A DNA stretch of 64,000 bases from Micrococcus sp023147585 (GCF_044872765.1 NZ_CP085253.1:930001-994000), one strand, 5' to 3'. Positions 17,713 through 26,934 are shown, numbered from the stretch's first letter. Program-made: numbers and translations. Notes: generated by a model not told the origin, from the letters alone.

Positions 17713-18911
17713 AGTGCGCCGCCTCCGTCACGGCCGCGACGGGCGTCGGCCTCGGTCGGCGCGACGTCCTCGGCGGCATCGACGTCCTCGGCGGCGCGGG
17801 CCGTCGGGGCGGTCTGCAGGCCGCCGGCGGTGACGGCGCCGGCCTCGGTCACGGCGGCGCGTCGGCCGAAGAGGCCGCGCTTGGGGCGCCCGGCGCCGGC
17901 CTGGCGCGGGTCGAAGGCGTCGCGGAGGCCGTCGCCGAGGAAGTTCACGGAGAGGGCGACGGCGAGGATGATCATGCCCGGCCACCAGAACAGCCACGGA
18001 CGCGTGGTGAAGGAGTTCTGGTACTGGCTGATGAGCACGCCCAGGGAGGTGTCGGGGGGCTGCACGCCGAAGCCGAGGAAGGACAGCGAGGTCTCCAGCA
18101 GCACAGCGCCGGCGATCGCGAAGGTGGCGTTCACCACGATCACGCCGATCGTGTTGGGAAGCAGGTGCTTGAGGATGATGCGGCCCGAGGAGGCGCCCAT
18201 CGCGGTGGCCGCGGCCACGTACTCCTTCTCCCGGAGGGAGAGCACCTCACCGCGCACGAGGCGGGCCAGCGATGTCCAGGACACGAGCCCGAGCACCACC
18301 GCGAGGGGGAAGATGCCCATCTTCAGCCCGGCCGCCATCTGGCCGAGCACGGCCGCGAGGACGAGCAGCGGGATGACGATGATCAGGTCGGTCAGGCGCA
18401 TCAGCACCGAGTCGACCCAGCCGCCGAAGTAGGCGGAGACGGCGCCGATGAGCGCGCCGATCACCGTGGACAGCAGGCCCACGATGATCGCGATGATCAT
18501 CGACTGCTGGGTGCCGCGCATCACGAGGGCGAAGTAGTCCTTGCCCGTCGACTCCTGACCGAAGGGGTGTTCGCCCCATCGGATGCCCTCGCCGCCCAGG
18601 AACTGAGGGACGAGCGACATGGTGGGGCGCCCCTCGTTCACGATCGGGGCGGCGTCGGTGTAGGTCTTGTCCCACCAGCCGGGCAGGCCGCCGTAGCCGA
18701 TGGAGGTGAAGGCCATGATCGCCACGAACGCGAGCACCACGAGGGAGATCATCGCGGCCTTGTGACGGAAGAAGCGCTTCCGGACCAGCGCGCCCTGCGA
18801 GAAGGACTTGCCGGAGGTCTGCCGCAGCTTGGCGTCCTCGGCCTCGGCCAGGTCGAAGATCTGCTGCGCCTCGGTCTTCGAGACCGGCGTGGAGGTGTTG
18901 TCAGTCGTCAT
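17709..18911 (-). CDS. oppC: Peptide ABC importer permease OppC
   Basis: 400 residues. An N-terminal cytoplasmic region is followed by a first membrane segment (MISLVVLAFVAIMAFTSIGY), the OppC-specific external loop (WGEHPFGQESTGKDYFALVM) and five more segments. The EAA motif EYVAAATAMGASSGRIILKH is intact. The final ~55 residues after DGLRDAFDPRQ are an extra acidic/alanine-rich tail not found in the average OppC, perhaps tethering to the fused ATPase. It lies between oppB (7-bp gap) and the OppDF gene (4-bp overlap). Confidence 0.9.
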   Translation of the reverse strand: MTTDNTSTPVSKTEAQQIFDLAEAEDAKLRQTSGKSFSQGALVRKRFFRHKAAMISLVVLAFVAIMAFTSIGYGGLPGWWDKTYTDAAPIVNEGRPTMSLVPQFLGGEGIRWGEHPFGQESTGKDYFALVMRGTQQSMIIAIIVGLLSTVIGALIGAVSAYFGGWVDSVLMRLTDLIIVIPLLVLAAVLGQMAAGLKMGIFPLAVVLGLVSWTSLARLVRGEVLSLREKEYVAAATAMGASSGRIILKHLLPNTIGVIVVNATFAIAGAVLLETSLSFLGFGVQPPDTSLGVLISQYQNSFTTRPWLFWWPGMIILAVALSVNFLGDGLRDAFDPRQAGAGRPKRGLFGRRAAVTEAGAVTAGGLQTAPTARAAEDVDAAEDVAPTEADARRGRDGGGAL

Positions 18912-18918
18912 GGGGCTC

Positions 18919-20439
18919 TCACACTCGGATTCGGGGGTCGAGGACGGCGTAGAGCACGTCCGCCACGAGGTTCATCAGCACGGCGGCGGTGCCGGTGACG
19001 AGGAAGAAGGCCATGACGGGCATGGGGTCCACCTCGCGCAGGCCGGTGGCGAAGAGCTCACCCATGCCCTTCCAGCCGAACACCTGCTCCGTGATCACCG
19101 CGCCGCCGATCAGGCCCGCGAAGTCGAAGGCCATGATGGTGGTGATGGGGATGAGGGAGTTGCGGAACGCGTGCTTCAGGATCACCTGGCGCTCGCCCAG
19201 GCCCTTGGCCCGGGCCGTGCGGATGTAGTCCTGGCGCGAGACCTCGAGCATGGAGGAGCGCGTGTACCGCGAGTACGTGGCCACCGAGATGATGGTCAGC
19301 AGGATGGTCGGCAGGACGAGCTGCGCGCCGCGGTCCAGGAAGAGCACCCAGAAGTGGCCCTCCATGTTGGGGGTGCCCGAGCCGATCACGGAGATCGGGC
19401 GGGGCTTCATGCGCAGGAGCGTCGGCCAGTAGTTCATCAGGTGCTCGGCCACGATGGCCACGCCCATCAGGAGCGCCGTCACGATGGAGACGGCGACGGC
19501 GGAGCCCTTGGAGAAGCCGCCGAGGAGGCGTCCCACGACGATGGCCACCAGGATCGTGAGCACCCCGAGGCCCGCGAGCAGCAGCCCGGAGGGGTTGGTC
19601 ATCAGCAGGCCGTAGGTGGCGTAGTAGCCGACCATGCCCAGGGCCACGGTGACGAGCGCCGCCTTGAGCACCGAGCGGTTGCGCAGGCCGGCGACCACGA
19701 TGGTGGCCCCGACGGCGACGGCCAGGCCGATGAGCAGCTGGACGATCGGGCCCATCCGCGGGTTGCGCCAGAAGTCCATCGCGAACAGCAGCCAGCCGAC
19801 CAGGACCACGAAGGCCGCGGTGGTGGCGAAGGTGAAGAGCCGGCGCTTGGCGTCGCCGGCCATGACCGCCTGCAGCATCAGGCCGGCGATCAGCGCGGCC
19901 AGGAGCAGGGCCGGCCAGCTGAGCGTCGGGTCCGCGATCCAGTCGTTGAACCGGATGCCCAGGTACTCCTTCAGGATCACCGCGGCCCAGAAGACGGGCA
20001 GGGAGAAGAAGAGGAAGATCAGGAACGTCACCGCGTAGTCGAGGCCCGAGTACTGGCGGATGGCGGTGATGATGCCCACCGCGACGCCGATGATGATGGC
20101 GAGCACGGTGGCCAGCACGACGAGTCGCAGGGTGGAGGCGGCGGCCAGGCTGAGCAGCTCGCCGACCGGCTGGCCGGAGCGGTTCGTGCCGAGGTCGCAG
20201 CTGCCCGTGACGCAGCCGCCCACGCCCTTCAGCCAGTCCCAGTAGCGGACGTACCACGGCTGGTCGAGGTTCATGAAGGCGGTGCGGGTGGCGATCAGGT
20301 TCTCGCGGTTGTTGCTCTGCGACTCCCGCAGGTCCTCGAGGGGGTCACCGGAGTGGACCGTGAGGAAGAAGAGGAGGATCGAGGCGCCGAACAGCACGAG
20401 GATCGAGCTGCCGAGGCGCTTGAGGATGAATTTCAGCAC
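18919..20439 (-). CDS. oppB: Peptide ABC importer permease OppB with inserted membrane domain
   Basis: 506 residues against about 310-340 for typical OppB. The N-terminus (MLKFILKRLGSSILVLFGAS) and the C-terminal permease core with the EAA motif YIRTARAKGLGERQVILKHA are standard. Between about residues 180 and 350 there is an extra hydrophobic block of roughly five or six predicted membrane segments (PALLLAALIAGLMLQAVM; FAFVVL-type; GPIVQLLIGLAVAVGATIVV; ALVTVALGMVGYYATYGLL; GLGVLTILVAIVVGRLLGG; AVSIVTALLMGVAIVAEHLM). The reading frame is continuous and codon bias is normal, so this is a real domain insertion rather than an error. Its role is unknown. The gene lies downstream of oppA, past an intra-operon hairpin. 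Confidence 0.85.
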   Translation of the reverse strand: MLKFILKRLGSSILVLFGASILLFFLTVHSGDPLEDLRESQSNNRENLIATRTAFMNLDQPWYVRYWDWLKGVGGCVTGSCDLGTNRSGQPVGELLSLAAASTLRLVVLATVLAIIIGVAVGIITAIRQYSGLDYAVTFLIFLFFSLPVFWAAVILKEYLGIRFNDWIADPTLSWPALLLAALIAGLMLQAVMAGDAKRRLFTFATTAAFVVLVGWLLFAMDFWRNPRMGPIVQLLIGLAVAVGATIVVAGLRNRSVLKAALVTVALGMVGYYATYGLLMTNPSGLLLAGLGVLTILVAIVVGRLLGGFSKGSAVAVSIVTALLMGVAIVAEHLMNYWPTLLRMKPRPISVIGSGTPNMEGHFWVLFLDRGAQLVLPTILLTIISVATYSRYTRSSMLEVSRQDYIRTARAKGLGERQVILKHAFRNSLIPITTIMAFDFAGLIGGAVITEQVFGWKGMGELFATGLREVDPMPVMAFFLVTGTAAVLMNLVADVLYAVLDPRIRV

Positions 20440-20506
20440 AACAGGGGGTGGCCTTCCGTGCGCGTGCGGAGGATAGAGGAGGTGCGGCGGAGCCGCGGTT
20501 CACGGA

Positions 20507-20537
20507 GAGAGCCCGGCCGGGTCACGGCCGGGCTCTC
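20507..20537 (-). terminator. Hairpin between oppA and oppB
   Basis: Perfect 13-bp stem (20507-20519 with 20525-20537), 5-nt loop. Placed after the binding-protein gene, it probably attenuates transcription or protects the oppA message, giving more binding protein than permease. Confidence 0.7.
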
Positions 20538-20601
20538 ACCGGGGTCTGCGGCGCGTGCCCATCACTGGAGGGCATCACGCGTGCAGGGCGTCAGCCACGC
20601 G

Positions 20602-22479
20602 TCACTGGACGCGCTTCCACTGCTCCACGTTCCACAGCGCGCCCGACTGGGCGGCGGTGTCGCGGACGTTGGCGACGTTCGCGTTGTGGCCCACGATACC
20701 GGGGTGCGCGTACAGCGGGATGGCCTGGAAGTCCTCCCACAGCAGCTTCTCGATCTTCTTGACCTGCTCGAACTGCTCGGCCTCGTCCAGGGAGGAGGCG
20801 AGCTTGTCCCACGCGGCGTCGACCTCGGGGTTCGAGTAGTTCATCTGGTTCTGGGCGCCGGTGGTCTTGTAGATGTTGGCACCGGAGGCCTTCTGGCCGG
20901 AGCCGGACCACGCGAAGAGCGCGGCGTCGAAGTCGCCCGCGGGGAGGACCTCCTTGAAGAACACGGTGCTGTTCGTGTCCTGGATGTCGAAGCCGGCCTG
21001 GTCGCACGAGGACTTGATGAGCGCGACGGTCTCGGTGCGGCGCGGGTTGCCGGCCTGGTATCCGAGGCGGACGGTCGGCTTGTCCACGCCCGACTTCTCG
21101 ACGAGCTCCTTCGCCTTCTCGATGTTCGGCTGGTCCAGCTCGGTGTTGTAGGACTCGGCGATGACCTCGTCGTACGTGTCCTGGAAGGGGAACACCTCGC
21201 GGGCGTTCATGACCTTGGCCTCGGGGTAGATGGGCTTGATCAGCTTGTCCACGATGTCCTGGCGCGGCACGCAGAGGGCGAACGCCTCGCGCAGCTCCGG
21301 GCTGTCCGCGAACACGGAGCCCTTGCCGCGGTTGTAGTCGATGTGCTCCCAGGTCAGCTGGTCGCCGGTCTGGATGTTGACCTGGTCGCCGAGGCCCTTG
21401 AGCTGTTCCAGGGTGTCCACGGTGGCCTGCGGCTCGATGACGTCGAGGTCGCCGTTCTGCAGAGACTGCACGTGGGTCTTCGGGTCGGCGAAGCGGAGCA
21501 CGAGCTCCTTCGTGGCGGCGGGGGTGCCCCAGTACTCCGGGTTGGCCTCGAGCGTGATGCTCTGGCCGGCCTGCCAGCCGTTCTCCTTGAACTTGTAGGG
21601 GCCCATGGAGGGGGTCAGCGCCGGGTCCGGGAGCTCGCCGGGGTTGAAGTCCCACTTCTCGTTCCAGAACTTGGCGGCCGGCGCGAGGGCCTCGGCGTCC
21701 TTGGCCTTGGCGGCGTCGACGAGCTCGGTGAGCTCCATGCCCGACTGCTCGGCGATCACGTGGGCCGGCAGGGCGGAGCCGATGAGGATCTCCCAGTCCG
21801 CGTAGGGCTCGGCGTAGGTGACAGTGAACTCCTTGCTGTCCGCCTCGCCCTCCGGGGCCTCCGGGATGTAGGTGCCGGGGTCACCCGTGATGGAGTCGAA
21901 CAGCGGGGGCAGGTTGCCCTCCTCGTCCTTCTCGCCGTTCGGATCGGTGATGGTGGGATTGTCCGCGGCCCACTGCACGATGAAGTCGGCGGCGGTGACA
22001 GGAGTGCCGTCGGACCACTTCGCGTCCTCGTTGATCGTGTACTTGACCTTGAGCGGGTCGTCCGAGACCTTCTCGTACTTGCCGAAGTCCTCGTTGCGGA
22101 TGATGGAGCCGTCCGTGCCGAAGTAGTAGAAGCTGGAGAACATGCGGTCGACCACGGCGGAGTTGTACGTGGTGTACGTGTTGGACTGCACGCCGTTGTA
22201 GGAGAGGAAGTCGTCCGCGCCCACGGAGTAGGCGATCGAGCCGTCCTCGGTCTTGACGTCGCCGAGGTCGGCCATGGAGGGGCCGTCGGCCTTGGCGGTG
22301 AGCTTCTGACCCTTGTCGCCCGTCAGGACCTCGCCGGAGCCGGACGCGGAGGCGTCGCCGGAGCCGGCGGCCTCGGAGCCGTCGCCCGAGGCGGCCGGCC
22401 CGGCCGGGGCGCACGCGGAGAGCATCAGGGCGGAGCCGGCGGCGAGGGCCGCGGCGGCGGAGAGCTTGGTGTACTTCAT
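20602..22479 (-). CDS. oppA: Peptide-binding lipoprotein (SBP family 5)
   Basis: 625 residues. The signal peptide ends in lipobox MLSAC (Cys23), followed by a Gly/Ser/Ala/Asp linker. The family 5 solute-binding fold is recognisable from YTINEDAKWSDGTPVTAADF, the classic 'dG.plTAeDv' segment, and from LREAFALCVPRQDIVDKLI. ATG 22479 follows a GGAAG ribosome binding site; an upstream in-frame GTG-type extension (MEAPS) was rejected. It is the receptor for the oppBC/OppDF importer downstream and probably the most highly expressed gene of the operon given the hairpin after it. The peptide-length preference cannot be read from sequence. Confidence 0.92.
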   Translation of the reverse strand: MKYTKLSAAAALAAGSALMLSACAPAGPAASGDGSEAAGSGDASASGSGEVLTGDKGQKLTAKADGPSMADLGDVKTEDGSIAYSVGADDFLSYNGVQSNTYTTYNSAVVDRMFSSFYYFGTDGSIIRNEDFGKYEKVSDDPLKVKYTINEDAKWSDGTPVTAADFIVQWAADNPTITDPNGEKDEEGNLPPLFDSITGDPGTYIPEAPEGEADSKEFTVTYAEPYADWEILIGSALPAHVIAEQSGMELTELVDAAKAKDAEALAPAAKFWNEKWDFNPGELPDPALTPSMGPYKFKENGWQAGQSITLEANPEYWGTPAATKELVLRFADPKTHVQSLQNGDLDVIEPQATVDTLEQLKGLGDQVNIQTGDQLTWEHIDYNRGKGSVFADSPELREAFALCVPRQDIVDKLIKPIYPEAKVMNAREVFPFQDTYDEVIAESYNTELDQPNIEKAKELVEKSGVDKPTVRLGYQAGNPRRTETVALIKSSCDQAGFDIQDTNSTVFFKEVLPAGDFDAALFAWSGSGQKASGANIYKTTGAQNQMNYSNPEVDAAWDKLASSLDEAEQFEQVKKIEKLLWEDFQAIPLYAHPGIVGHNANVANVRDTAAQSGALWNVEQWKRVQ

Positions 22480-22682
22480 GGAAGGGGCTTCCAATCATCA
22501 GAAGGTGCAATGGGCGCCTCCCCCTTCGTGCGCCGCAAGGGGCTTCCAGGGTTCGAGACGGCCTCCGGACCGGCCCTAGTCAGGGCCTCTCCGTGAGATG
22601 CACCACACTGTAGCTGGATCGGGCCGGAATGCGAAAGCACCGTCACACGGGTGTCATTCGGCACCCGCCGGAATGCCTCTGC
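22480..22682 (-). promoter_or_regulatory. Upstream region of oppA
   Basis: About 200 bp without a gene, between oppA and the stop of the upstream oxidoreductase gene on the same strand. On the minus strand it contains a candidate -10 TACAGT near 22608-22613. An inverted repeat, GGCCCT-N4-AGGGCC, around 22574-22589 may be an operator or the base of a leader hairpin. No reading frame in it looks coding. Confidence 0.35.
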
Positions 22683-24173
22683 TCACGCCGCCGCACCCCC
22701 ACGCTCTTTGAGGAGCGTCCGCACCGCCCACGCGCCGGACATGCCGTGCACGCCGGCCCCGGGCGGGGTCGAGGAGGAGGCCAGGTAGAGCCCCGGGCGT
22801 CCCGCGCGGTGCGGACGCAGGCTCGCGGTGGGGCGGGCGAGGAACTGGGCCCCGCCCATGGATCCGCCCGCGATGTCCCCGCCCACGAGGTTGGGATTCC
22901 ACGCCTCCAGGTCCGCCGGACGCGTGGCGTGCGCCCGGACGATCCGGTCCCGGAAGCCGGGAGCATGGCGCTCGATCTGCGCCTCGATCACGGGGCGCAC
23001 GTCGCCCGGATGGCCGTGCGGCACGTGGGCGTAGGACCACACCACCGTGCGCCCCTCGGCGGCCCCCGTGGCGCGGGAGGGATCGGCGGACTGCTGCTGG
23101 CACAGCATCACGAACGGCCGCTCGGGCATGCGGCCGGCCGCCGCCTCGGCCTCGGCGTGCTGGATCTGCTCCGCCGTCCCCCCGAGGTGGACGGTGCCCG
23201 CGCCGCCGAGCCGCGCGTCGCGCCAGGGGATGGGCCCGTCGAGGAGGAAGTCCACCTTGGACACGGCGGCGCCGTAGCGCCACCGGCGAAGGCGGCGCGC
23301 GTAGGAGGCAGGGAGGTCCGCGCCCCGCATTCCCAGCACCTGACGGGGCGTCAGGTCGAGCAGGACGGCGTCGGCCTCGGGCAGGGAGCGCAGGTCCGTC
23401 ACCTCGTGGCCCAGGTGCAGGCGGCCGCCGTGCGCCTCGAGCACCTTCACGAGCGCCGCCACGATGGAGCCGGAGCCCCCCTCCGCCACCGGCCATCCGG
23501 TGCTCATGCCGAGGGCCCCGAACAGGGCACCGAACGCGCTCGTGAGCGGCCGTCCGGGCGGCATCATGGCGTGGACGGAGGAGCCGGTGTAGAGCGCGCG
23601 GGCCTGCTCCGTGCGGAACACCGTCCGGGCCAGCAGGGCCGCGGGCCATGGGGCGCGCACCCCGAACCGGGCCATCGTCACGGGGTGCGGCCAGGGGCGC
23701 ACCATGGGGCCCAGCACGTTCTCCACGATCTCAGCGGGGTGCCCCACCACCGCGCGGTGGAGGAGCCGCCAGGCCCGCGCGTCCTCGCCCAGCCCGTCGG
23801 CGGTGGCGTCGAGGTCGCGGTGGAGGATGGCTGCCGGCCCGTCCTGCAGCGGGTGGCCCATGGGCACCGCGGGGTGCACCCACCGCAGCCCGTGCGCCGT
23901 GAGGTCGAGCTCGTGGAAGGCCGGGCTCACCACGCCGAACGGATGTCCGGCGGCGCCGAGGTCCACCACGGTCCCCTCCCCCAGCACGGGCGCGGAGGCC
24001 GAGGCGCCGCCGGGCGCCGCATTGCGCTCGTAGACGTCCACCTCCCAGCCGGCGCGGGCCAGCAGGGCCGCCGCGGTGAGGCCGTTGGGGCCGGAGCCGA
24101 CCACCACCGCGCGGCCGGGGTCGACGTCCGGCAGGTCGAAGCCGGTGCCGAGGGTGGGGGCGATGTGGGACAC
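22683..24173 (-). CDS. FAD-dependent phytoene desaturase-like oxidoreductase
   Basis: 496 residues. The dinucleotide-binding motif AVVVGSGPNGLTAAALLARAGW (22-43) ends in the acidic YER and is followed by NAAPGGASAS, the CrtI/phytoene dehydrogenase pattern. A C-terminal FAD motif, GLYLASSSTPPGAGVHGMSG, is present. The protein belongs to the large NAD(P)/FAD-dependent oxidoreductase (CrtI/PDS) superfamily, but there are no carotenoid genes beside it, so the substrate is open. GTG 24173 was chosen because GGAGGT sits 4-5 nt upstream; far longer in-frame readings are only GC-driven open frame. It is divergent from the ZIP transporter. Confidence 0.8.
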   Translation of the reverse strand: MSHIAPTLGTGFDLPDVDPGRAVVVGSGPNGLTAAALLARAGWEVDVYERNAAPGGASASAPVLGEGTVVDLGAAGHPFGVVSPAFHELDLTAHGLRWVHPAVPMGHPLQDGPAAILHRDLDATADGLGEDARAWRLLHRAVVGHPAEIVENVLGPMVRPWPHPVTMARFGVRAPWPAALLARTVFRTEQARALYTGSSVHAMMPPGRPLTSAFGALFGALGMSTGWPVAEGGSGSIVAALVKVLEAHGGRLHLGHEVTDLRSLPEADAVLLDLTPRQVLGMRGADLPASYARRLRRWRYGAAVSKVDFLLDGPIPWRDARLGGAGTVHLGGTAEQIQHAEAEAAAGRMPERPFVMLCQQQSADPSRATGAAEGRTVVWSYAHVPHGHPGDVRPVIEAQIERHAPGFRDRIVRAHATRPADLEAWNPNLVGGDIAGGSMGGAQFLARPTASLRPHRAGRPGLYLASSSTPPGAGVHGMSGAWAVRTLLKERGGAAA

Positions 24174-24275
24174 GGGGACCTCCGGTGCGGGTCGTCGGAC
24201 TGCGGCGCCGGGCTCCCGGCGGGGCCGCCGGTCCCGGTCTCCGTAGGATGGTCGCACGCCGCTGGCCCCGTCCGC

Positions 24276-24286
24276 AGGAGGTGATC
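24276..24286 (+). promoter_or_regulatory. Exceptionally strong Shine-Dalgarno site of the ZIP gene
   Basis: AGGAGGTGATC is a near-complete complement of the 16S rRNA 3' end, 5 nt before the GTG at 24292. It decides this start. A TAGGAT -10 at 24244-24249 gives a leadered transcript, in contrast to the leaderless neighbours. Confidence 0.75.
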
Positions 24287-24291
24287 GTCGG

Positions 24292-25089
24292 GTGGATCCC
24301 TTCTGGACCGCTGTGGCCCTGACGTGCTTCGCCGGCGCCGCGACGGTGCTGGGAGGCCTGCTCGCCGTCGTCGGGCGCCCGCCCACGGGGCGTGGGCTCG
24401 GCTTCGCGCTGGGGCTGGCCGCGGGCGTCATGGTCGGCGTGTCCGCCCTCGAGATGGTGCCCGTGTCCGTCGCGGACCTGGCCCCGAGCCTCGGCCCGCT
24501 GGCCTTCCCCGCGGCCGCCGCCGCGGTCCTTGCCGGCGCCGGCGTGGTCCTTCTCCTCAGCCGCCTCCTCCCCTGCCCCGCCGACCTCCCGGCGGCGTCC
24601 CCGCGGGCGGACGCGTCCTCCCCGGCCCTCGACGCCCGGCGGCTGCACCGTCTGGGCCTGATGACAGCCGGGGCGATCGGCCTGCACAACGCCCCCGAGG
24701 GGTTCGTCACGTTCGCCGGCACGCTGCAGGACCCGGCCGTGGGCGTGGCGCTCGCCGTCGCGATGGCCGTGCACAACGTGCCGGAGGGCGTGGCCGTGGC
24801 CGTCCCGGTGCGCGAGGCCACCGGATCGCGGGCGCGCGCATTCGGATGGGCGGCCCTCACCGGGCTCGCGGAGCCCGTCGGCGCCGTGGTGCTCTACCTG
24901 CTGCTCTCCCCGTTCATCACCCCGGCCCTGCTGGCGGTGGTGTTCGCCGCCGTCGCCGGGGTGATGACGGCCCTCAGCCTGGCCGCCCTGCTGCCCGCGG
25001 CGCGCGCGGCCGGAGGCCTTCCCACCGCCGGGGCAGGCGCGCTGAGCGGCGCCGCGGTGATGGCCCTGTCCCTCGCACTGCTCGGCTGA
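24292..25089 (+). CDS. zupT: ZIP-family divalent metal transporter (ZupT-like)
   Basis: 265 residues, about eight membrane segments. The two metal-site helices contain GLHNAPEGFVTF and AVHNVPEGVAVA, the paired HN-x-PEG motifs that define the ZupT/GufA group. The loop between segments 3 and 4 (residues ~100-120) is short and not His-rich. It imports zinc, iron or manganese driven by the cation gradient; selectivity cannot be told. GTG start after a very strong ribosome binding site. It is convergent with the HtrA-like protease gene and only 21 bp separate the stops. Confidence 0.88.
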   Translation: MDPFWTAVALTCFAGAATVLGGLLAVVGRPPTGRGLGFALGLAAGVMVGVSALEMVPVSVADLAPSLGPLAFPAAAAAVLAGAGVVLLLSRLLPCPADLPAASPRADASSPALDARRLHRLGLMTAGAIGLHNAPEGFVTFAGTLQDPAVGVALAVAMAVHNVPEGVAVAVPVREATGSRARAFGWAALTGLAEPVGAVVLYLLLSPFITPALLAVVFAAVAGVMTALSLAALLPAARAAGGLPTAGAGALSGAAVMALSLALLG

Positions 25090-25110
25090 CCCGACCCTGC
25101 GTCGCACGGC

Positions 25111-26343
25111 TCAGTGGACGAGCGCCTCCTGCAGCACGGCCTCGGCCTCGCGTTCCTCGCCGCCCGCGGTCTGCCACGTCACGGTGATGCGGGCCCCCAC
25201 GTTGTGGTCGTTCACCAGGCGGGACATCGCGCTGGCGTCCCCGCCCACGTCCTGGCCGTCGATCGCCAGGATGAGGTCGCCCGGCACCAGGCCGATCCCG
25301 TCCCCCGCGGAGTCCGGGGCGACCTCCAGGACGCTGACGCCCTCGGGCGCCGAGGCGACGACGATGCCCAGCGCGCCGTCCGCGCCGATGCTCACCGTGT
25401 CCGTCTCCTCGCCGGAGAGCACCTGCTCCACGACGGAGAGCGCCACGGGCAACGGGATCGCGTACCCGTCCACGTCCTGCGCGGTGGTGCCGTCGCTCGC
25501 AGCCACGGTCACGGCCACCACCTGGCCGTCCGCGTCCACGAGGGGGCCGCCGGAGTAGCCCGGCACCACGTCCGCGTCCGTCTGCACCAGACCGGTGAGG
25601 CGCGCGTAGTCGTCCGTGCCCTCGGTGGCGGCCATGATCGAGCGGCCGGTGCCGAGCACCTCGCCCCGCACCGCGGTGAGGAACCCCTGCCCGCTGCCGT
25701 TGCCCACGGCCGCCACCTCGGCGCCGCGGCGGAGCGGGCCCGTGGACACGCTCGCGACCTCCAGGTCGTCCACGCCGTCGACGTCCAGCACCGCGATGTC
25801 GTGCTGGGCGTCCCTGCCGAGCACGGTGGCTGCGTGGCGCTCCCCGGTGTCCGCCACGGTCACGAAGACACGGGAGGAGTCCTCCACCACGTGGTAGTTG
25901 GTCACCGCGAGCCCGTCCGCGGAGAGCACGATCCCGGTGCCCGTGCCCATCATCGAGCCCAGCACCGTGTCCACCAGCAGCACCCCGGGCGCGTCGGTGA
26001 CCTCCACGCCCGCGTCGAGGCCCTCGCCGCTCCCCCCGGGGGCGGACCAGTCGACGGCGATCCCGTCGTGGACGCCCTCGAGCGCTGCGGTCAGCTCGCT
26101 CGCGTCCGCGGTGGGCGGGGCGGCGCCGCCCGCGCCGGCGTCGGACCGCCCCGCGGAGGACGCGGACGGGCGGTCGGCCGCGGCCAGGTCCCGGATCTCA
26201 CCGGTCACGAGGAGGGTGACGCCCACCGCGAGGACGATCGCGCCGAGCACGCCCAGGACGGAGACGAGCGTCGCCAGCGGGGAGCGGCGTCGTCGGGCGC
26301 CGCGGGGAGGCCATCCGGCGGGCGGCCCGCCCGATGGAGGCAT
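25111..26343 (-). CDS. Membrane-anchored HtrA-like serine protease with PDZ domain
   Basis: 410 residues. A Pro/Gly/Arg-rich cytoplasmic start is followed by one membrane anchor (ATLVSVLGVLGAIVLAVGVTLLV, 24-46), an Ala/Ser linker and an S1C trypsin-like domain. The catalytic triad is complete: His151 (VTNYHVVE), Asp182 (AQHDIAVLDV) and Ser264 (PGYSGGPL). A C-terminal PDZ domain spans about 330-405 (GISVLEV..DGIGLVPGDLILAIDGQDV). This is the DegP/HtrA layout of an extracytoplasmic quality-control protease. The N-terminus is 8 bp from the tpx stop on the same strand, so it is probably transcribed from the tpx promoter. Confidence 0.88.
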   Translation of the reverse strand: MPPSGGPPAGWPPRGARRRRSPLATLVSVLGVLGAIVLAVGVTLLVTGEIRDLAAADRPSASSAGRSDAGAGGAAPPTADASELTAALEGVHDGIAVDWSAPGGSGEGLDAGVEVTDAPGVLLVDTVLGSMMGTGTGIVLSADGLAVTNYHVVEDSSRVFVTVADTGERHAATVLGRDAQHDIAVLDVDGVDDLEVASVSTGPLRRGAEVAAVGNGSGQGFLTAVRGEVLGTGRSIMAATEGTDDYARLTGLVQTDADVVPGYSGGPLVDADGQVVAVTVAASDGTTAQDVDGYAIPLPVALSVVEQVLSGEETDTVSIGADGALGIVVASAPEGVSVLEVAPDSAGDGIGLVPGDLILAIDGQDVGGDASAMSRLVNDHNVGARITVTWQTAGGEEREAEAVLQEALVH

Positions 26344-26351
26344 GGCCGTGC

Positions 26352-26852
26352 TCAGGCGCGCACGGCGGCCAGCGCCGCCTCGTAGTCCGGCTCCGCGGTG
26401 ATCTCGGGGACCAGCTCGGTGTGCACCACGCGGCCCTCCGGGTCCACCACGACGACGGCGCGCGCCAGCAGCCCGGCCATGGGGCCGTCCGCCAGCTCGA
26501 CGCCGTAGACGGCCCCGAAGTCGGAGCGGAACACGGAGGCCGGGCGCACGTTCTCGATGCCCTCGGCGGAGCAGAAGCGAGCGGCGGCGAACGGCAGGTC
26601 GGCGGAGACGGCGAGGACCGTGGTGTCCTCCAGGTCCGCCGCGCGCTCGTTGAAGGTCCGCACCGAGGCGGCGCACACCCCCGTGTCCAGAGAGGGGAAG
26701 ACGTTGAGCACCACCGTGCGTCCCGTCAGGTCCGCGAGGGACACGGGAGCGAGGTCCTGGCCGACGAGCGTGAACGCCGGAGCCTGCTCACCGGGCGAGG
26801 GGAGCTCGCCGACGGTGTGGACGGGGGTGCCGCGGAAGTGGGTGGTCGCCAT
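26352..26852 (-). CDS. tpx: Thiol peroxidase (atypical 2-Cys peroxiredoxin)
   Basis: 166 residues. Peroxidatic Cys60 is in FPSLDTGVCAASVRTFNE, and resolving Cys94 in ARFCSAEGIENV, the exact Tpx layout. The N-terminal HFRGTPVHTVGELPSPGEQAPAF is also characteristic. It reduces hydrogen and alkyl peroxides using thioredoxin. ATG 26852 is supported by TAGGCT 7 nt upstream, a leaderless arrangement. The htrA-like gene follows after 8 bp, grouping oxidative and envelope stress functions. It is divergent from a patatin-like phospholipase gene. Confidence 0.94.
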   Translation of the reverse strand: MATTHFRGTPVHTVGELPSPGEQAPAFTLVGQDLAPVSLADLTGRTVVLNVFPSLDTGVCAASVRTFNERAADLEDTTVLAVSADLPFAAARFCSAEGIENVRPASVFRSDFGAVYGVELADGPMAGLLARAVVVVDPEGRVVHTELVPEITAEPDYEAALAAVRA

Positions 26853-26859
26853 GGTGGAC

Positions 26860-26865
26860 AGCCTA
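26860..26865 (-). promoter_or_regulatory. -10 element of tpx (leaderless)
   Basis: TAGGCT on the minus strand, 7-nt spacer to ATG 26852. Confidence 0.55.
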
Positions 26866-26934
26866 GGATGAGCGCGAGCCGCCGCGGCGCGTCCGCGCCC
26901 GGAGTCGGCGGTGGGCGAACAGGAGAGAGCCGCC

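Noticed and set aside
15790..18432. An 880-codon plus-strand frame
   Set aside because: Antisense of the OppDF and OppC genes; composition is a shadow translation.
18808..22596. A 1,262-codon open frame on the plus strand
   Set aside because: Antisense of oppC, oppB and oppA with no recognisable domain; caused by third-position GC bias.
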